Shown here piece by piece: positions 6,800-14,584 of a stretch of 20,492 nucleotides of DNA (position 1 is its first letter; each line of letters opens with the position of its first letter). The notes beneath the pieces were generated by a model. That model searched no databases and had not been told where the DNA came from. It worked only from the letters and a program-made list of their open reading frames with translations. This stretch comes from JBDSGC01 sp046594105. Its GTDB lineage: Bacteria > Acidobacteriota > Thermoanaerobaculia > Gp7-AA8. Location: NCBI GenBank assembly GCA_046594105.1, contig JBKJQB010000184.1:1-20492 (forward strand). Direction: 5' to 3'. The position numbers and the translations under genes are program-made.

Positions 6800-7471
6800 A
6801 TGGGGCGCATCCATCTCGGAACGATTCGCGGCACCACGCTGTCGCTCGATTTCAGCTTCCTGATTCTCATCGCATTTTTCGTTTTCCCGGAAGTGCAGTC
6901 GATGGGAATGCAGCACGCGCTGCTCTGGGCGCCGGTGCTGCTGATCAGCATCCTCATTCACGAACTGGCTCATGCCGGGATGATCGGCGCGCTGGGCTTC
7001 GGGCCGAGCGAAGTGGTGCTCGGCGGAATCGGAGGGGCCACTTACAATCAGCGTCAAGCGCGACCCTGGCAGGATCTGCTGATCAGCGCGGCGGGCCCCG
7101 CCTCCAGCTTCGCGCTGGCCTGGCTGATCGGTCTGGCGGCCTCGACCATCCCTTTCGCCAGCCGCGACCCCTTCTTCCGGGCGCTGCTGCCGCTGCTGAT
7201 CCGGGCGAACCTCTGGTGGGGCGTCTTCAACCTGATTCCGGTGGGACCGCTGGACGGCTTCAGCGTGATCCTGAATTTTCTGCGGCTGTTTCTCCGCGAG
7301 CGGCTGGCCTTCCCCATCGCCATCTGGACCTCGATGATCGTGGGGGTGGTGCTGGCCGTTCTCTCGCTGGCCACCCGCTGGATTTTTCTCTCTCTGCTGA
7401 TGTTCTGGTACGTCCATTCGAGCTGGACCCGATGGCAGTTTTATCGCCAGACCAACCGGACTGACGAGTGA
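6800..7471 (+). CDS. Site-2-protease-like M50 zinc metalloprotease
   Basis: This 223-residue integral membrane protein belongs to the short M50 (site-2 protease/SpoIVFB-like) group, which cuts transmembrane substrates within the membrane. The zinc site is complete: HELAH at 54-58 in the second hydrophobic segment, and FNLIPVGPLDGF (142-153) supplying the Asp ligand (Asp152). AAGP at 97-100 is also typical. Hydrophobic stretches lie at about 15-31, 40-60, 92-118, 128-148 and 172-205. There is no PDZ or CBS domain, so partner selection must come from elsewhere. It sits between two c-di-GMP genes, and the large PAS-GGDEF-EAL gene starts 36 bp downstream on the same strand, so co-transcription is possible. 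Its substrate is unknown; an anti-sigma factor or signalling protein would be typical, but none is visible here. Confidence 0.9.
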   Translation: MGRIHLGTIRGTTLSLDFSFLILIAFFVFPEVQSMGMQHALLWAPVLLISILIHELAHAGMIGALGFGPSEVVLGGIGGATYNQRQARPWQDLLISAAGPASSFALAWLIGLAASTIPFASRDPFFRALLPLLIRANLWWGVFNLIPVGPLDGFSVILNFLRLFLRERLAFPIAIWTSMIVGVVLAVLSLATRWIFLSLLMFWYVHSSWTRWQFYRQTNRTDE

Positions 7472-7485
7472 CCCCTGCCATCTCC

Positions 7486-7491
7486 TACAAT
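7486..7491 (+). promoter_or_regulatory. TACAAT -10-like box before the PAS-GGDEF-EAL gene
   Basis: TACAAT lies 16 nt before the ATG at 7508, in the 36-bp gap after the protease gene. It would give a leader of about 10 nt without a clear ribosome site. No good -35 is seen. Confidence 0.3.
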
Positions 7492-7507
7492 ATCGATTGC
7501 CGATCGC

Positions 7508-10500
7508 ATGGAACGCCGCCCTCCGTCGCATCACGAACATGCAAGGCTTGCACTCGCGCGCTGGGTCCGTCGGGGATCCGGTACGCGCGCATCCCTTCGA
7601 ACGGCCGTGGCCATTCTCCACGCGCAGCAGGAAGCCACTCTTGACGGGATTCTGGTCGTCGACCTCGAAGGGCGCGTGCTCTCGCACAACCAGCGTTTTC
7701 TGGAGATCTGGGGCATCCCCGTTGAAGTTGCCGCCCACCGGGAAGACGGCCGGCTCCTCGAGCACGCCGTAAACCGCGTTGCCGACCGCGACGCGTTCCT
7801 GAAAACCGTCCACGAGCTCTACGCCAATCCCACGGAAGAGCGAGCCGGAGAAATTGTCCACTTGAAGGACGGGCGGGTCCTGTCCCGCTCCACTCGTCCA
7901 GTGATCGCGCGAGGCCAGGTCACCGGAAGGGCCTGGTATTTCCGCGACACCACCGACGCTGTGCGCCACGAGGTTCTGCAGGCGGCGCTGTTCCGAATCG
8001 CGCAGCTCAGCCGCGATGCCAGCGATCTCGAACAGTTCTACCGCGAGATCCAGACTGTGGTGGGCACCCTGATGGACGCCACCAACTTCTACATCGCCGA
8101 ATATGACGCCACCCACAACATTCTGACGTTCCCCTTCTTCGTTGATGCCTTCGACCCACCGCCGGAGCGCACCCCGCTCAGGCGAGGTCTGACCTCCTAC
8201 GTCCTGCGCACCGGCCTGCCGCTTCTGGCCACGCCCAAGGTGCGGCAGGCACTCATCGATTCCGGCGAGGTGGTGCAGATCGGCGCGCTTTCCGTGGACT
8301 GGCTGGGGGCGCCGCTCAAGAGCGGGGACCGCACCTGGGGTGTGATCGGAATCCAGACGTATGAGGAATCGGGAACGCGCTACACCGAACGGGAGCGCGA
8401 CATCCTGCTGTTCGTGGCCCAGCATGTGGCCACAGCCATCGAGCAGAAGAGGCGCGAAGACTCGCTGCGCCAGAGCGAGCGTCGCTACCGGCAGATGTTC
8501 GAGAACAATCGCGCCGTGCAGCTGGTGATCGATCCAGCCAGCGGGGCGATCATCGACGCAAACATCGCCGCCTCCGAGTTCTACGGCTGGACCTCGGAGC
8601 AGCTGCGCTCCATGAGCATCAACGACATCAACATCCTGAACGCGGACGAGATCCGCGAGAAGATGGCCAACGCTGCAAAACAGAAACAGAGTTACTTCCT
8701 GTTTCGTCATCGGCTGGCCAGCGGCGACGTCCGCGATGTCGAAGTCCATTCCGGGCCGATCGAGTCGGGAGGTCGCACCCTGCTCTACTCGATCGTGCAC
8801 GATGTCACCGAACGAAAGAGTGCCGAAAAGGCACTGCTCCGTTCCGAACAGAAATACCGCGACATCGTGAACTTCGCCTCGGTGGGAATCTACCAGTCCA
8901 CCCTCGATGGCCGTTTGCTCACGGCGAATCCCACACTGGCCCGCATCCTGGGATTCCACTCGGTCGACGAGTTGCTGCAGAAGAATCTCGGCCGCGATAT
9001 CTACCTCCACCAGCACGAGCGCGATGCGCTGATCAGCAAACACGTTCCCCGCGGCTCCGCCTCCGAGGTCGAGCTTCTGTGGAAGAAGAAAGACGGAACA
9101 CCGATCTGGGTCCAGCTCAACGCCCATTCCCTGGACAGCGGAGGCGAGGCTCCCATGTTCGAGGGTTTCGTCTACGACATCACCGATCGCAAGCTGGCCG
9201 CGCAGAATGTGGCTTCGGCCAACGCGCAGCGCAAGGCGGTGCTCGACGCCGCCACCCGGGTCTCCATCATCGCCACCGATGCATTCGGCACCATCACCAT
9301 GTTCAACGCCGGAGCGGAACGACTCCTGGATTACGCCACGGAAGAGATGGTCGGAAAGCGGCGGGTGATCGATCTGCACCACGAACCGGAATTGCTCGAG
9401 CACGCTCAGCGACTGTCCCTGGAAAGCGGGGAAAAGGTGGGCGGATTCGAGATCCTCACCCGCCGCCCAATACGGGAGGGTCTGGAAGAGCGGGAGTGGA
9501 CCTATGTCACCCGCGGCGGGAATCCGGTGACCGTGCTCCTTTCGGTGACCGCGTTGCGCGACGAGTCGGGATCTCTGACCGGATTCCTGCACGTAGGCAC
9601 CGACGTCACCCTGCGCAAGCGCGTGGAGCAGATGCTGCGCACCCAGTCCGCCGCGGTCACCGCGGCCATGGACGGCATCGGGATCCTCAACGACCGATTT
9701 GAGTTCTCGTACGCCAACGACGCCATGGCTCAGCTGTTCGGCTATTCCCATCATCAGGCGCTGCTGGGGCGCTCCATCATCGAGCTGTACGATCCGCCGG
9801 AGCAGGTCCGGCTGGTCACCATGGTCTTTCCCCTGGTCAAGGAGCGAGGACGCTGGAGAGGCGAAGCGAACGGGATCCGGCCCGACGGCTCCATGTTCCC
9901 CCAGGAGATCTCCCTGACTGCGCTGGAGGGACAGGGCATGGTCGCCGTGATCCGCGACATCACCGAGCGGACGTACGCCGAGGAGCAGATCAAGCATCTG
10001 GCCTACCACGACGCGCTGACCAACCTGCCGAACCGGCTGCTTTTCAAGGACCGGCTGACGGTGGCCCTTTCGCACGCCCAGCGCGATGAGTCCCGGCTGG
10101 CGGTGCTCTTCCTGGACCTCGATCGATTCAAGGTCATCAACGATTCCCTTGGCCACAACATCGGAGATCAGCTCCTGCAGTCGGTCGCCGCGCGCGTGCA
10201 GTCCTGCGTGCGCGAGAGCGACACCGTAGCCCGTCTGGGTGGAGACGAATTCACACTCCTCCTTCCCGGGCTCCTTCGTCCGGAAGACGCCGCAGTGGTG
10301 GCCCAGAAGATTCTGGAGGCCCTCCGCTATCCGTTCCACATCGAAGGGCGGGAGTTCTTCATCACCACCAGCGTCGGCATCAGCTCCTACCCGGAGGATG
10401 GCGTGGACGCGGAGACGCTGATCAAGAACGCCGACACCGCCATGTACCAGGCCAAGGAGATCGGCCGCGACAACTACCAGCTCTTCAACGCCCACGTGAA

Positions 10501-11317
10501 CGCCCGGGCCCTGCAGCGGATCTCCCTCGAACACGGACTGCGCCGTTGCCTGGCTCACGATGAGCTGGAGGTCTACTACCAGCCGATCTTCGATTACCGC
10601 ACCAGCACCATCACCGGGATGGAAGCACTGCTCCGCTGGAAGCACCCGGAGATGGGCTTCATCCCTCCAGCGGTGTTCATCCCGCTGGCCGAATCGATCG
10701 GCGTGATGATCCCCATCGGGACGTGGGTTTTGCGCACCGCCTGCGCGCAGGCGCGCGCCTGGCACGAGGCCGGCTTCCGCGACCTCTCCCTCGCGGTCAA
10801 CCTCTCCATCACCCAGCTTCAGCAGCCCGACCTGGTGCAGAAGGTCCGTGAGATCCTCGACGATTCCGGCGTGCCGGCCCGGCTGCTCGAGCTGGAGATC
10901 ACCGAATCCAGCGCCATGCAGAATCCGGAGAACAGCATCCGCACGCTCTACGAGCTCAAGCGCCTGGGGCTGCGCATCTCGCTCGACGACTTCGGTACCG
11001 GTCACTCATCGCTCTCCTACCTCAAGCGATTCCCCATCGACACGCTGAAGGTGGACCAGTCGTTCGTGCGCGACATCACCTCCGACCCTGACACCGCGGC
11101 AATCGTCACCGCCATCATCGCCATGGGCCACAGCCTGCGCCTGAAGGTCATCGCCGAAGGTGTGGAGTACACCGAGCAGTCCGCCTTCCTGAAGCGCTGC
11201 AACTGCGATCAGATGCAGGGATTCCTCATCAGCCCTCCAGTGCCGGCCTCCGAGTTCCTGCGCCTGCTGCAGGTTCCCGAACCCGACGGCCGCATTCTGC
11301 CGGCAGCGCCGAAGTAG
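7508..11317 (+). CDS. Multi-sensor PAS/GAF/PAS4/GGDEF/EAL c-di-GMP turnover protein
   Basis: This 1269-residue protein has no transmembrane segment, so sensing should be cytosolic. Domains in order: PAS (about 33-150), GAF (about 165-315), four further PAS modules (about 322-440, 445-565, 575-705, 712-828), GGDEF (about 830-990) and EAL (about 1005-1255). The cyclase signature is intact (GGDEF 911-915) with an I-site RESD at 902-905 at the canonical five-residue distance. The phosphodiesterase residues are also all present: Glu1039 (EAL), Asn1098, Glu1130, Asp1160-Asp1161 (DDFGTG), Lys1181, Glu1217 and Gln1237. It could therefore be bifunctional, with ligand or redox input choosing the direction; the ligands of the sensor modules cannot be read by eye. 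The gene starts 36 bp after the M50 protease and converges on the permease gene with only 15 bp between stops. The first 30 residues are basic and may not all be translated. Confidence 0.93.
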   Translation: MERRPPSHHEHARLALARWVRRGSGTRASLRTAVAILHAQQEATLDGILVVDLEGRVLSHNQRFLEIWGIPVEVAAHREDGRLLEHAVNRVADRDAFLKTVHELYANPTEERAGEIVHLKDGRVLSRSTRPVIARGQVTGRAWYFRDTTDAVRHEVLQAALFRIAQLSRDASDLEQFYREIQTVVGTLMDATNFYIAEYDATHNILTFPFFVDAFDPPPERTPLRRGLTSYVLRTGLPLLATPKVRQALIDSGEVVQIGALSVDWLGAPLKSGDRTWGVIGIQTYEESGTRYTERERDILLFVAQHVATAIEQKRREDSLRQSERRYRQMFENNRAVQLVIDPASGAIIDANIAASEFYGWTSEQLRSMSINDINILNADEIREKMANAAKQKQSYFLFRHRLASGDVRDVEVHSGPIESGGRTLLYSIVHDVTERKSAEKALLRSEQKYRDIVNFASVGIYQSTLDGRLLTANPTLARILGFHSVDELLQKNLGRDIYLHQHERDALISKHVPRGSASEVELLWKKKDGTPIWVQLNAHSLDSGGEAPMFEGFVYDITDRKLAAQNVASANAQRKAVLDAATRVSIIATDAFGTITMFNAGAERLLDYATEEMVGKRRVIDLHHEPELLEHAQRLSLESGEKVGGFEILTRRPIREGLEEREWTYVTRGGNPVTVLLSVTALRDESGSLTGFLHVGTDVTLRKRVEQMLRTQSAAVTAAMDGIGILNDRFEFSYANDAMAQLFGYSHHQALLGRSIIELYDPPEQVRLVTMVFPLVKERGRWRGEANGIRPDGSMFPQEISLTALEGQGMVAVIRDITERTYAEEQIKHLAYHDALTNLPNRLLFKDRLTVALSHAQRDESRLAVLFLDLDRFKVINDSLGHNIGDQLLQSVAARVQSCVRESDTVARLGGDEFTLLLPGLLRPEDAAVVAQKILEALRYPFHIEGREFFITTSVGISSYPEDGVDAETLIKNADTAMYQAKEIGRDNYQLFNAHVNARALQRISLEHGLRRCLAHDELEVYYQPIFDYRTSTITGMEALLRWKHPEMGFIPPAVFIPLAESIGVMIPIGTWVLRTACAQARAWHEAGFRDLSLAVNLSITQLQQPDLVQKVREILDDSGVPARLLELEITESSAMQNPENSIRTLYELKRLGLRISLDDFGTGHSSLSYLKRFPIDTLKVDQSFVRDITSDPDTAAIVTAIIAMGHSLRLKVIAEGVEYTEQSAFLKRCNCDQMQGFLISPPVPASEFLRLLQVPEPDGRILPAAPK

Positions 11318-11332
11318 CCGTCGTTTTATCGA

Positions 11333-13333
11333 TCAAGTTTCCAGCACGCGGATGGGAAGGACCATGGCCTGGATGCCCTGAAACTGAAGCCGTCGCTGGA
11401 TCGCATGCGGCGTCTCGTTGTGCAGGATCCGGTGGTACCACTTCTCCTCGCGGAAAATAAGGCGCCCCATGAAGAAAATGGCGCGCGGGAACTGCTCGGA
11501 CAACTCCACGCACAGCTCCTCCACCGTGGCCACAGCCTCGGTGCCCACACCCATTCTGTAGTCGGCTGCGAAACCGTGGCCCTGCGCCCAGGCCACGTAT
11601 TTCTCCAGATTGGCGACCGTCTCTTCTTCCAGACGCCCCATCTCTTCTGCGCCCTTGAAGTTCCCGGAGTCCACCACCGCCGCCGACACAAACAGAAACT
11701 GGCGGAAGTAGTGCGGAAACGACTTGTGCACCGACAGGATCTGATGCAGCCCGAAGCCGGAAAACGAGGTCACGCTCAGTACCGCAGTGGCCAGGTTCGG
11801 ATCGAGGGTCGATGGTTCCCCCTGCGATGACCGCTCCGGCATCGGAACGGTGAGAAGGATCTCATCGAGACGCCTGAGGCCATTTTTCACCTCGGCGTAG
11901 TGACCATGAATGACAAAGGTGAGGGCGATGATCCCGCCGGTGATGATCAGAGTTACCCATCCGCCCTGCAGAAACTTCTCCATGACCGTGACGATCAGGA
12001 TGCTCATGCACATCACCAGACCGGTTCCGTGAATGACGAGCTGCTTCTTCCATTTCGGTTCCTTTGCGCGATCCTGAATGAAGTGGCGGGTCATGCCCAG
12101 CTCGGTCAGCGAGAAGGTGATGAACACGTTGATCGAATACATCACCACCAGAGTCAGAATGTTTCCTCTGGTGTACAGCAGCGCGGCCGCTGCCGCGAAG
12201 CCCATCAGATAGATCCCGTTCTTGGTGACCAGACGATCGGAAAGCTGGCTGAACCGATGCGGCATCCAGGAGTCGAGGGCCATGTTGGAGAGAACGCGAG
12301 GCCCGTCCAGGAATCCCGCTTGCGCCGCTACGAACAGCAGCGCCGCCTCGGCCACCAGGCAGAGGATGACCAACCCGGTCCCCACGGAGAACCCACCGAG
12401 GTGCCAGTGACCGAAAAGGTTTTTCAAGAGCACGGCATTCATGGTCTGGCCGGCCACCGGACGGGAATCGGTCAGGAGGTAGGCGAACAGAATGCCTCCC
12501 GCCGTTAGAGCCAGCGACACAGCCATTAGAGCCATGGTCTTCTGACCGGTCTTGACACGCGGCTCCCGCAGCATGGACACCCCATTGGAGACCGCCTCGA
12601 TCCCGGTGTACGTCCCGCCACCCAGCGAGTAGGCACGCACCAGAATCAGCACGAGCGGCCACAATCCGATGCTGTGCACCGAGCTCTGGAAGTCGGAATG
12701 GGCCAGAGAGAACACGGTGGGTAGCGAGTGGAAGTGCAGCGCGATGGCGTAGAGGATGGCGAAGGCGTGCGTCACCACGAAGACCATAAAAATCGGCGCC
12801 AGAATGGTCACCGACTCCTTCACTCCTCGCAGATTCAGGATGACCAGGAGCCCGATGGCTGCGAACTCAGCGATGAGTTTGTAGGGGGCCGCGTGCGGTG
12901 GAAGAAACGACCATACCTGATCGCAGGCGCTGGCGATGGAAACGGTAATGGTCAGCACGTAGTCCACCAGCAGAGCGCATCCGGAAACGACGCCGACCTT
13001 GTTCCCCAGAAGTTTGGTGGCCACCAGATACCCGCCTCCCCCACCCGGGAAATGCTTGATGACATCCGAGTAAGCGATGGAGATGACCGCGATGGTGATT
13101 GCGGTCATCAACACCAGGATCACCGACAGGTGCGCGTGGGTCCCCAGGGCTTTGTATGCTTCCTCCGGCCCGTATGCCGAGGAGGACAGTCCGTCGGCGC
13201 CAAGCCCCACCCAGGCCAGGAACGCCACCAGCGACAGCGAATGAAAGATCTTCGGATCGGTGACATCGCGGGGCGCGCCGATGATGGCACGACGAACTTT
13301 CTTGAGGCGACTGCGATCTTCGTGTTGATTCAC
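11333..13333 (-). CDS. APC-superfamily permease, KimA/Kup-like potassium importer
   Basis: The 666-residue inner-membrane transporter has about 12 hydrophobic segments to residue 480, followed by a soluble C-terminal region of about 170 residues. LGADGLSSSAYGPEEAYKAL near the N-terminus and HFPGGGGGYLVATKLLG resemble the corresponding stretches of KimA (YdaO), a proton-coupled K+ importer of the KUP family, and the cytosolic tail is also a KimA trait. Potassium is therefore the likeliest substrate, supported by Kdp-like and Kup neighbours; an amino-acid substrate remains possible. The start is GTG at 13333, with AAAGGA about 8 nt upstream. It overlaps the stop of the USP gene by four bases (GTGA), so the two are probably translationally coupled. 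KimA is controlled by c-di-AMP in Bacillus; I see no c-di-AMP riboswitch upstream here. Confidence 0.85.
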   Translation of the reverse strand: MNQHEDRSRLKKVRRAIIGAPRDVTDPKIFHSLSLVAFLAWVGLGADGLSSSAYGPEEAYKALGTHAHLSVILVLMTAITIAVISIAYSDVIKHFPGGGGGYLVATKLLGNKVGVVSGCALLVDYVLTITVSIASACDQVWSFLPPHAAPYKLIAEFAAIGLLVILNLRGVKESVTILAPIFMVFVVTHAFAILYAIALHFHSLPTVFSLAHSDFQSSVHSIGLWPLVLILVRAYSLGGGTYTGIEAVSNGVSMLREPRVKTGQKTMALMAVSLALTAGGILFAYLLTDSRPVAGQTMNAVLLKNLFGHWHLGGFSVGTGLVILCLVAEAALLFVAAQAGFLDGPRVLSNMALDSWMPHRFSQLSDRLVTKNGIYLMGFAAAAALLYTRGNILTLVVMYSINVFITFSLTELGMTRHFIQDRAKEPKWKKQLVIHGTGLVMCMSILIVTVMEKFLQGGWVTLIITGGIIALTFVIHGHYAEVKNGLRRLDEILLTVPMPERSSQGEPSTLDPNLATAVLSVTSFSGFGLHQILSVHKSFPHYFRQFLFVSAAVVDSGNFKGAEEMGRLEEETVANLEKYVAWAQGHGFAADYRMGVGTEAVATVEELCVELSEQFPRAIFFMGRLIFREEKWYHRILHNETPHAIQRRLQFQGIQAMVLPIRVLET

Positions 13334-13767
13334 GCGGTGATTCCTTTTGCCGCGATCACCACATCGAACGTGCGATCGGCCCGGAGCACTCGTTGGGTCG
13401 TCCCGGGAAACAGTCGTTGAAGAAATGGCGAACGCTGCGAACTGCCGAGAATCAGAACCTGGACACGCTCGCGGGCCGCGAGAGCCAGCAGCGCGGAGGG
13501 CACGTCATCGGAATCGCAGCAGATTGGCGTGCCGCCGAGCAGCGCCGCAAAGCTGAGCACCTCGACGATGGCCACCCGCTGCGATGTGGACATCCGCTGG
13601 ACACGGCCGTTCGGCGATCGAATGAAAAAGGCCGCCCAGGGAACTTCCAGCCTGCGAGCCATCTGCGAGGCTCTGATCAAAAGTCCCCGCGCGATGGAGC
13701 CGTTCGCCGGTAAGGCGACGGCAAGGAGTTCATTCACCAGTCCATGCTCGTCCGCCGAGGCAAACAA
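13330..13767 (-). CDS. Stand-alone USP domain of the KdpD type
   Basis: The 145-residue soluble protein resembles the universal-stress-protein-like domain that normally sits inside the KdpD sensor kinase between its N-terminal Kdp domain and the membrane segments. Supporting stretches are the opening VNELLAVALPANGSIARGLL, LEVPWAAFF at about 40-50, and the late VQVLILGSSQRSPFLQRLF followed by TTQRVLR. In KdpD this domain helps sense K+ or c-di-AMP; here it is a separate gene just downstream of a KdpD-like kinase that lacks it. The longest frame begins with TTG and has no ribosome site; GTG at residue 11 (13737) is an alternative start matching the domain edge. Its TGA stop overlaps the GTG start of the KimA-like permease, suggesting it acts with that transporter. 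The family is fairly sure; the function is inferred. Confidence 0.75.
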   Translation of the reverse strand: MFASADEHGLVNELLAVALPANGSIARGLLIRASQMARRLEVPWAAFFIRSPNGRVQRMSTSQRVAIVEVLSFAALLGGTPICCDSDDVPSALLALAARERVQVLILGSSQRSPFLQRLFPGTTQRVLRADRTFDVVIAAKGITA

Positions 13768-13802
13768 GTAATGAAGAAGATCGAAAGAAACTCGAAAGAT
13801 TG

Positions 13803-13850
13803 GCCGGCACGGCCGGCGGCGTTGGTTCGCAACGCGTCCGCCACGATTTT
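13803..13850 (+). repeat. Dispersed 48-bp repeat, forward copy
   Basis: Runs from GCCGGCACGGCCGGCGGCG to CCGCCACGATTTT. It matches the reverse complement of 18490-18537 at 46 of 48 positions. It occupies the 136-bp gap between the regulator and USP genes and would lie in their common transcript if they are one operon. No other feature is seen in that gap. Confidence 0.85.
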
Positions 13851-13903
13851 TGACCCAGCCGCGTTCACTCGGCCGCCTTGTCTGCTTTTTCCGCCTTCTG
13901 CTT

Positions 13904-14584
13904 TCAATCCGGCTCGCCGATGAAGCGGTAGCCGACCCACGGCTCGGTCACGATGTAGCGCGGCATGGAGGAGTCCGGCTCAATCTTCCGCCGGATCGAT
14001 CCGACATGGACGCGCACCGTGTCCGCCGTGGTCGCCGATGTGCCGGGCCATACGGTGGCGATGATCCGATCGAAGGTCAGTGGCTTGCCCGAATTCGCCG
14101 CCAGCAGCTGGAGGATGGACAACTCGATCGGCGTGAGGTGAATCTCCCGTCCACCCTGCACCACCCGCCTCCTCTCCGGGTCGATGGTCAGGTCTGCGAA
14201 CTGAAGCGTTTCATTCGCCCGGATTCCCGATCGTCGCAACTGTGCGCGCACCCGAGCCAGCACCTCAGCGACGGAGAACGGCTTCACCACATAGTCGTCT
14301 GCTCCCAGATCCAGAGCTCGCACTTTGTCCTGCTCGCGTCCCCTCACCGAAATCACAATGATCGGCGTGGCCCGAAGCTTTCGGATTGATGTGATGAGGG
14401 AAAAGCCATCGCCTCCGGGCATGGACAGGTCGGTCACCACCAGATCCGGCTGCCGCTCCTCCACCAGAGCCAGAGCATCGTTGGCCCCACCCGCGGTGAT
14501 GGTCTGATATCCGCCCGACCCGATCTCCTCGGCGAGCGCAGCGCGGATGGCAGGGTCGTCGTCGACGATGAGAACGAGCGTCAC
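13904..14584 (-). CDS. kdpE: KdpE-like OmpR-family response regulator
   Basis: This 226-residue DNA-binding regulator has the length and layout of KdpE. The receiver (about 1-118) has the acidic pocket VDDDPA (8-10), the acceptor Asp52 (VTDLSMPGGDG), Ser79 and Lys101 (ADDYVVKPF). The winged-helix domain (about 127-224) shows HLTPIELSILQLLAANSGKP, a recognition-helix region with RVHVGSIRRKIE, and the closing TEPWVGYRF, which closely follows KdpE. It starts at GTG within GTGA, overlapping the stop of the kinase gene, with an AAGGAGGG ribosome site just upstream, so the pair is translationally coupled. Its likely targets are nearby: kup, the USP-permease pair, or both, since no kdpFABC is present in the window. 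The KdpE-like type is clear; whether it is a true kdpE depends on the rest of the genome. Confidence 0.88.
   Translation of the reverse strand: MTLVLIVDDDPAIRAALAEEIGSGGYQTITAGGANDALALVEERQPDLVVTDLSMPGGDGFSLITSIRKLRATPIIVISVRGREQDKVRALDLGADDYVVKPFSVAEVLARVRAQLRRSGIRANETLQFADLTIDPERRRVVQGGREIHLTPIELSILQLLAANSGKPLTFDRIIATVWPGTSATTADTVRVHVGSIRRKIEPDSSMPRYIVTEPWVGYRFIGEPD

Noticed and set aside
6785..11005. A 1406-codon open frame on the minus strand opposite the M50 and PAS-GGDEF-EAL genes
   Set aside because: Its translation is low in complexity, rich in His, Gln, Gly and Asp, and shows no domain. The sense strand encodes two well-conserved proteins. Long antisense frames are common in high-GC codon-biased genes.
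11318..11332. Bidirectional intrinsic terminator between convergent genes
   Set aside because: Only 15 bp lie between the stops, with a TTTT but no stem I can support.
13334..13903. A c-di-AMP (ydaO) riboswitch ahead of the KimA-like permease
   Set aside because: The permease start overlaps the USP gene, and the 136-bp gap before USP is largely taken by the 48-bp repeat. I recognise no riboswitch core.
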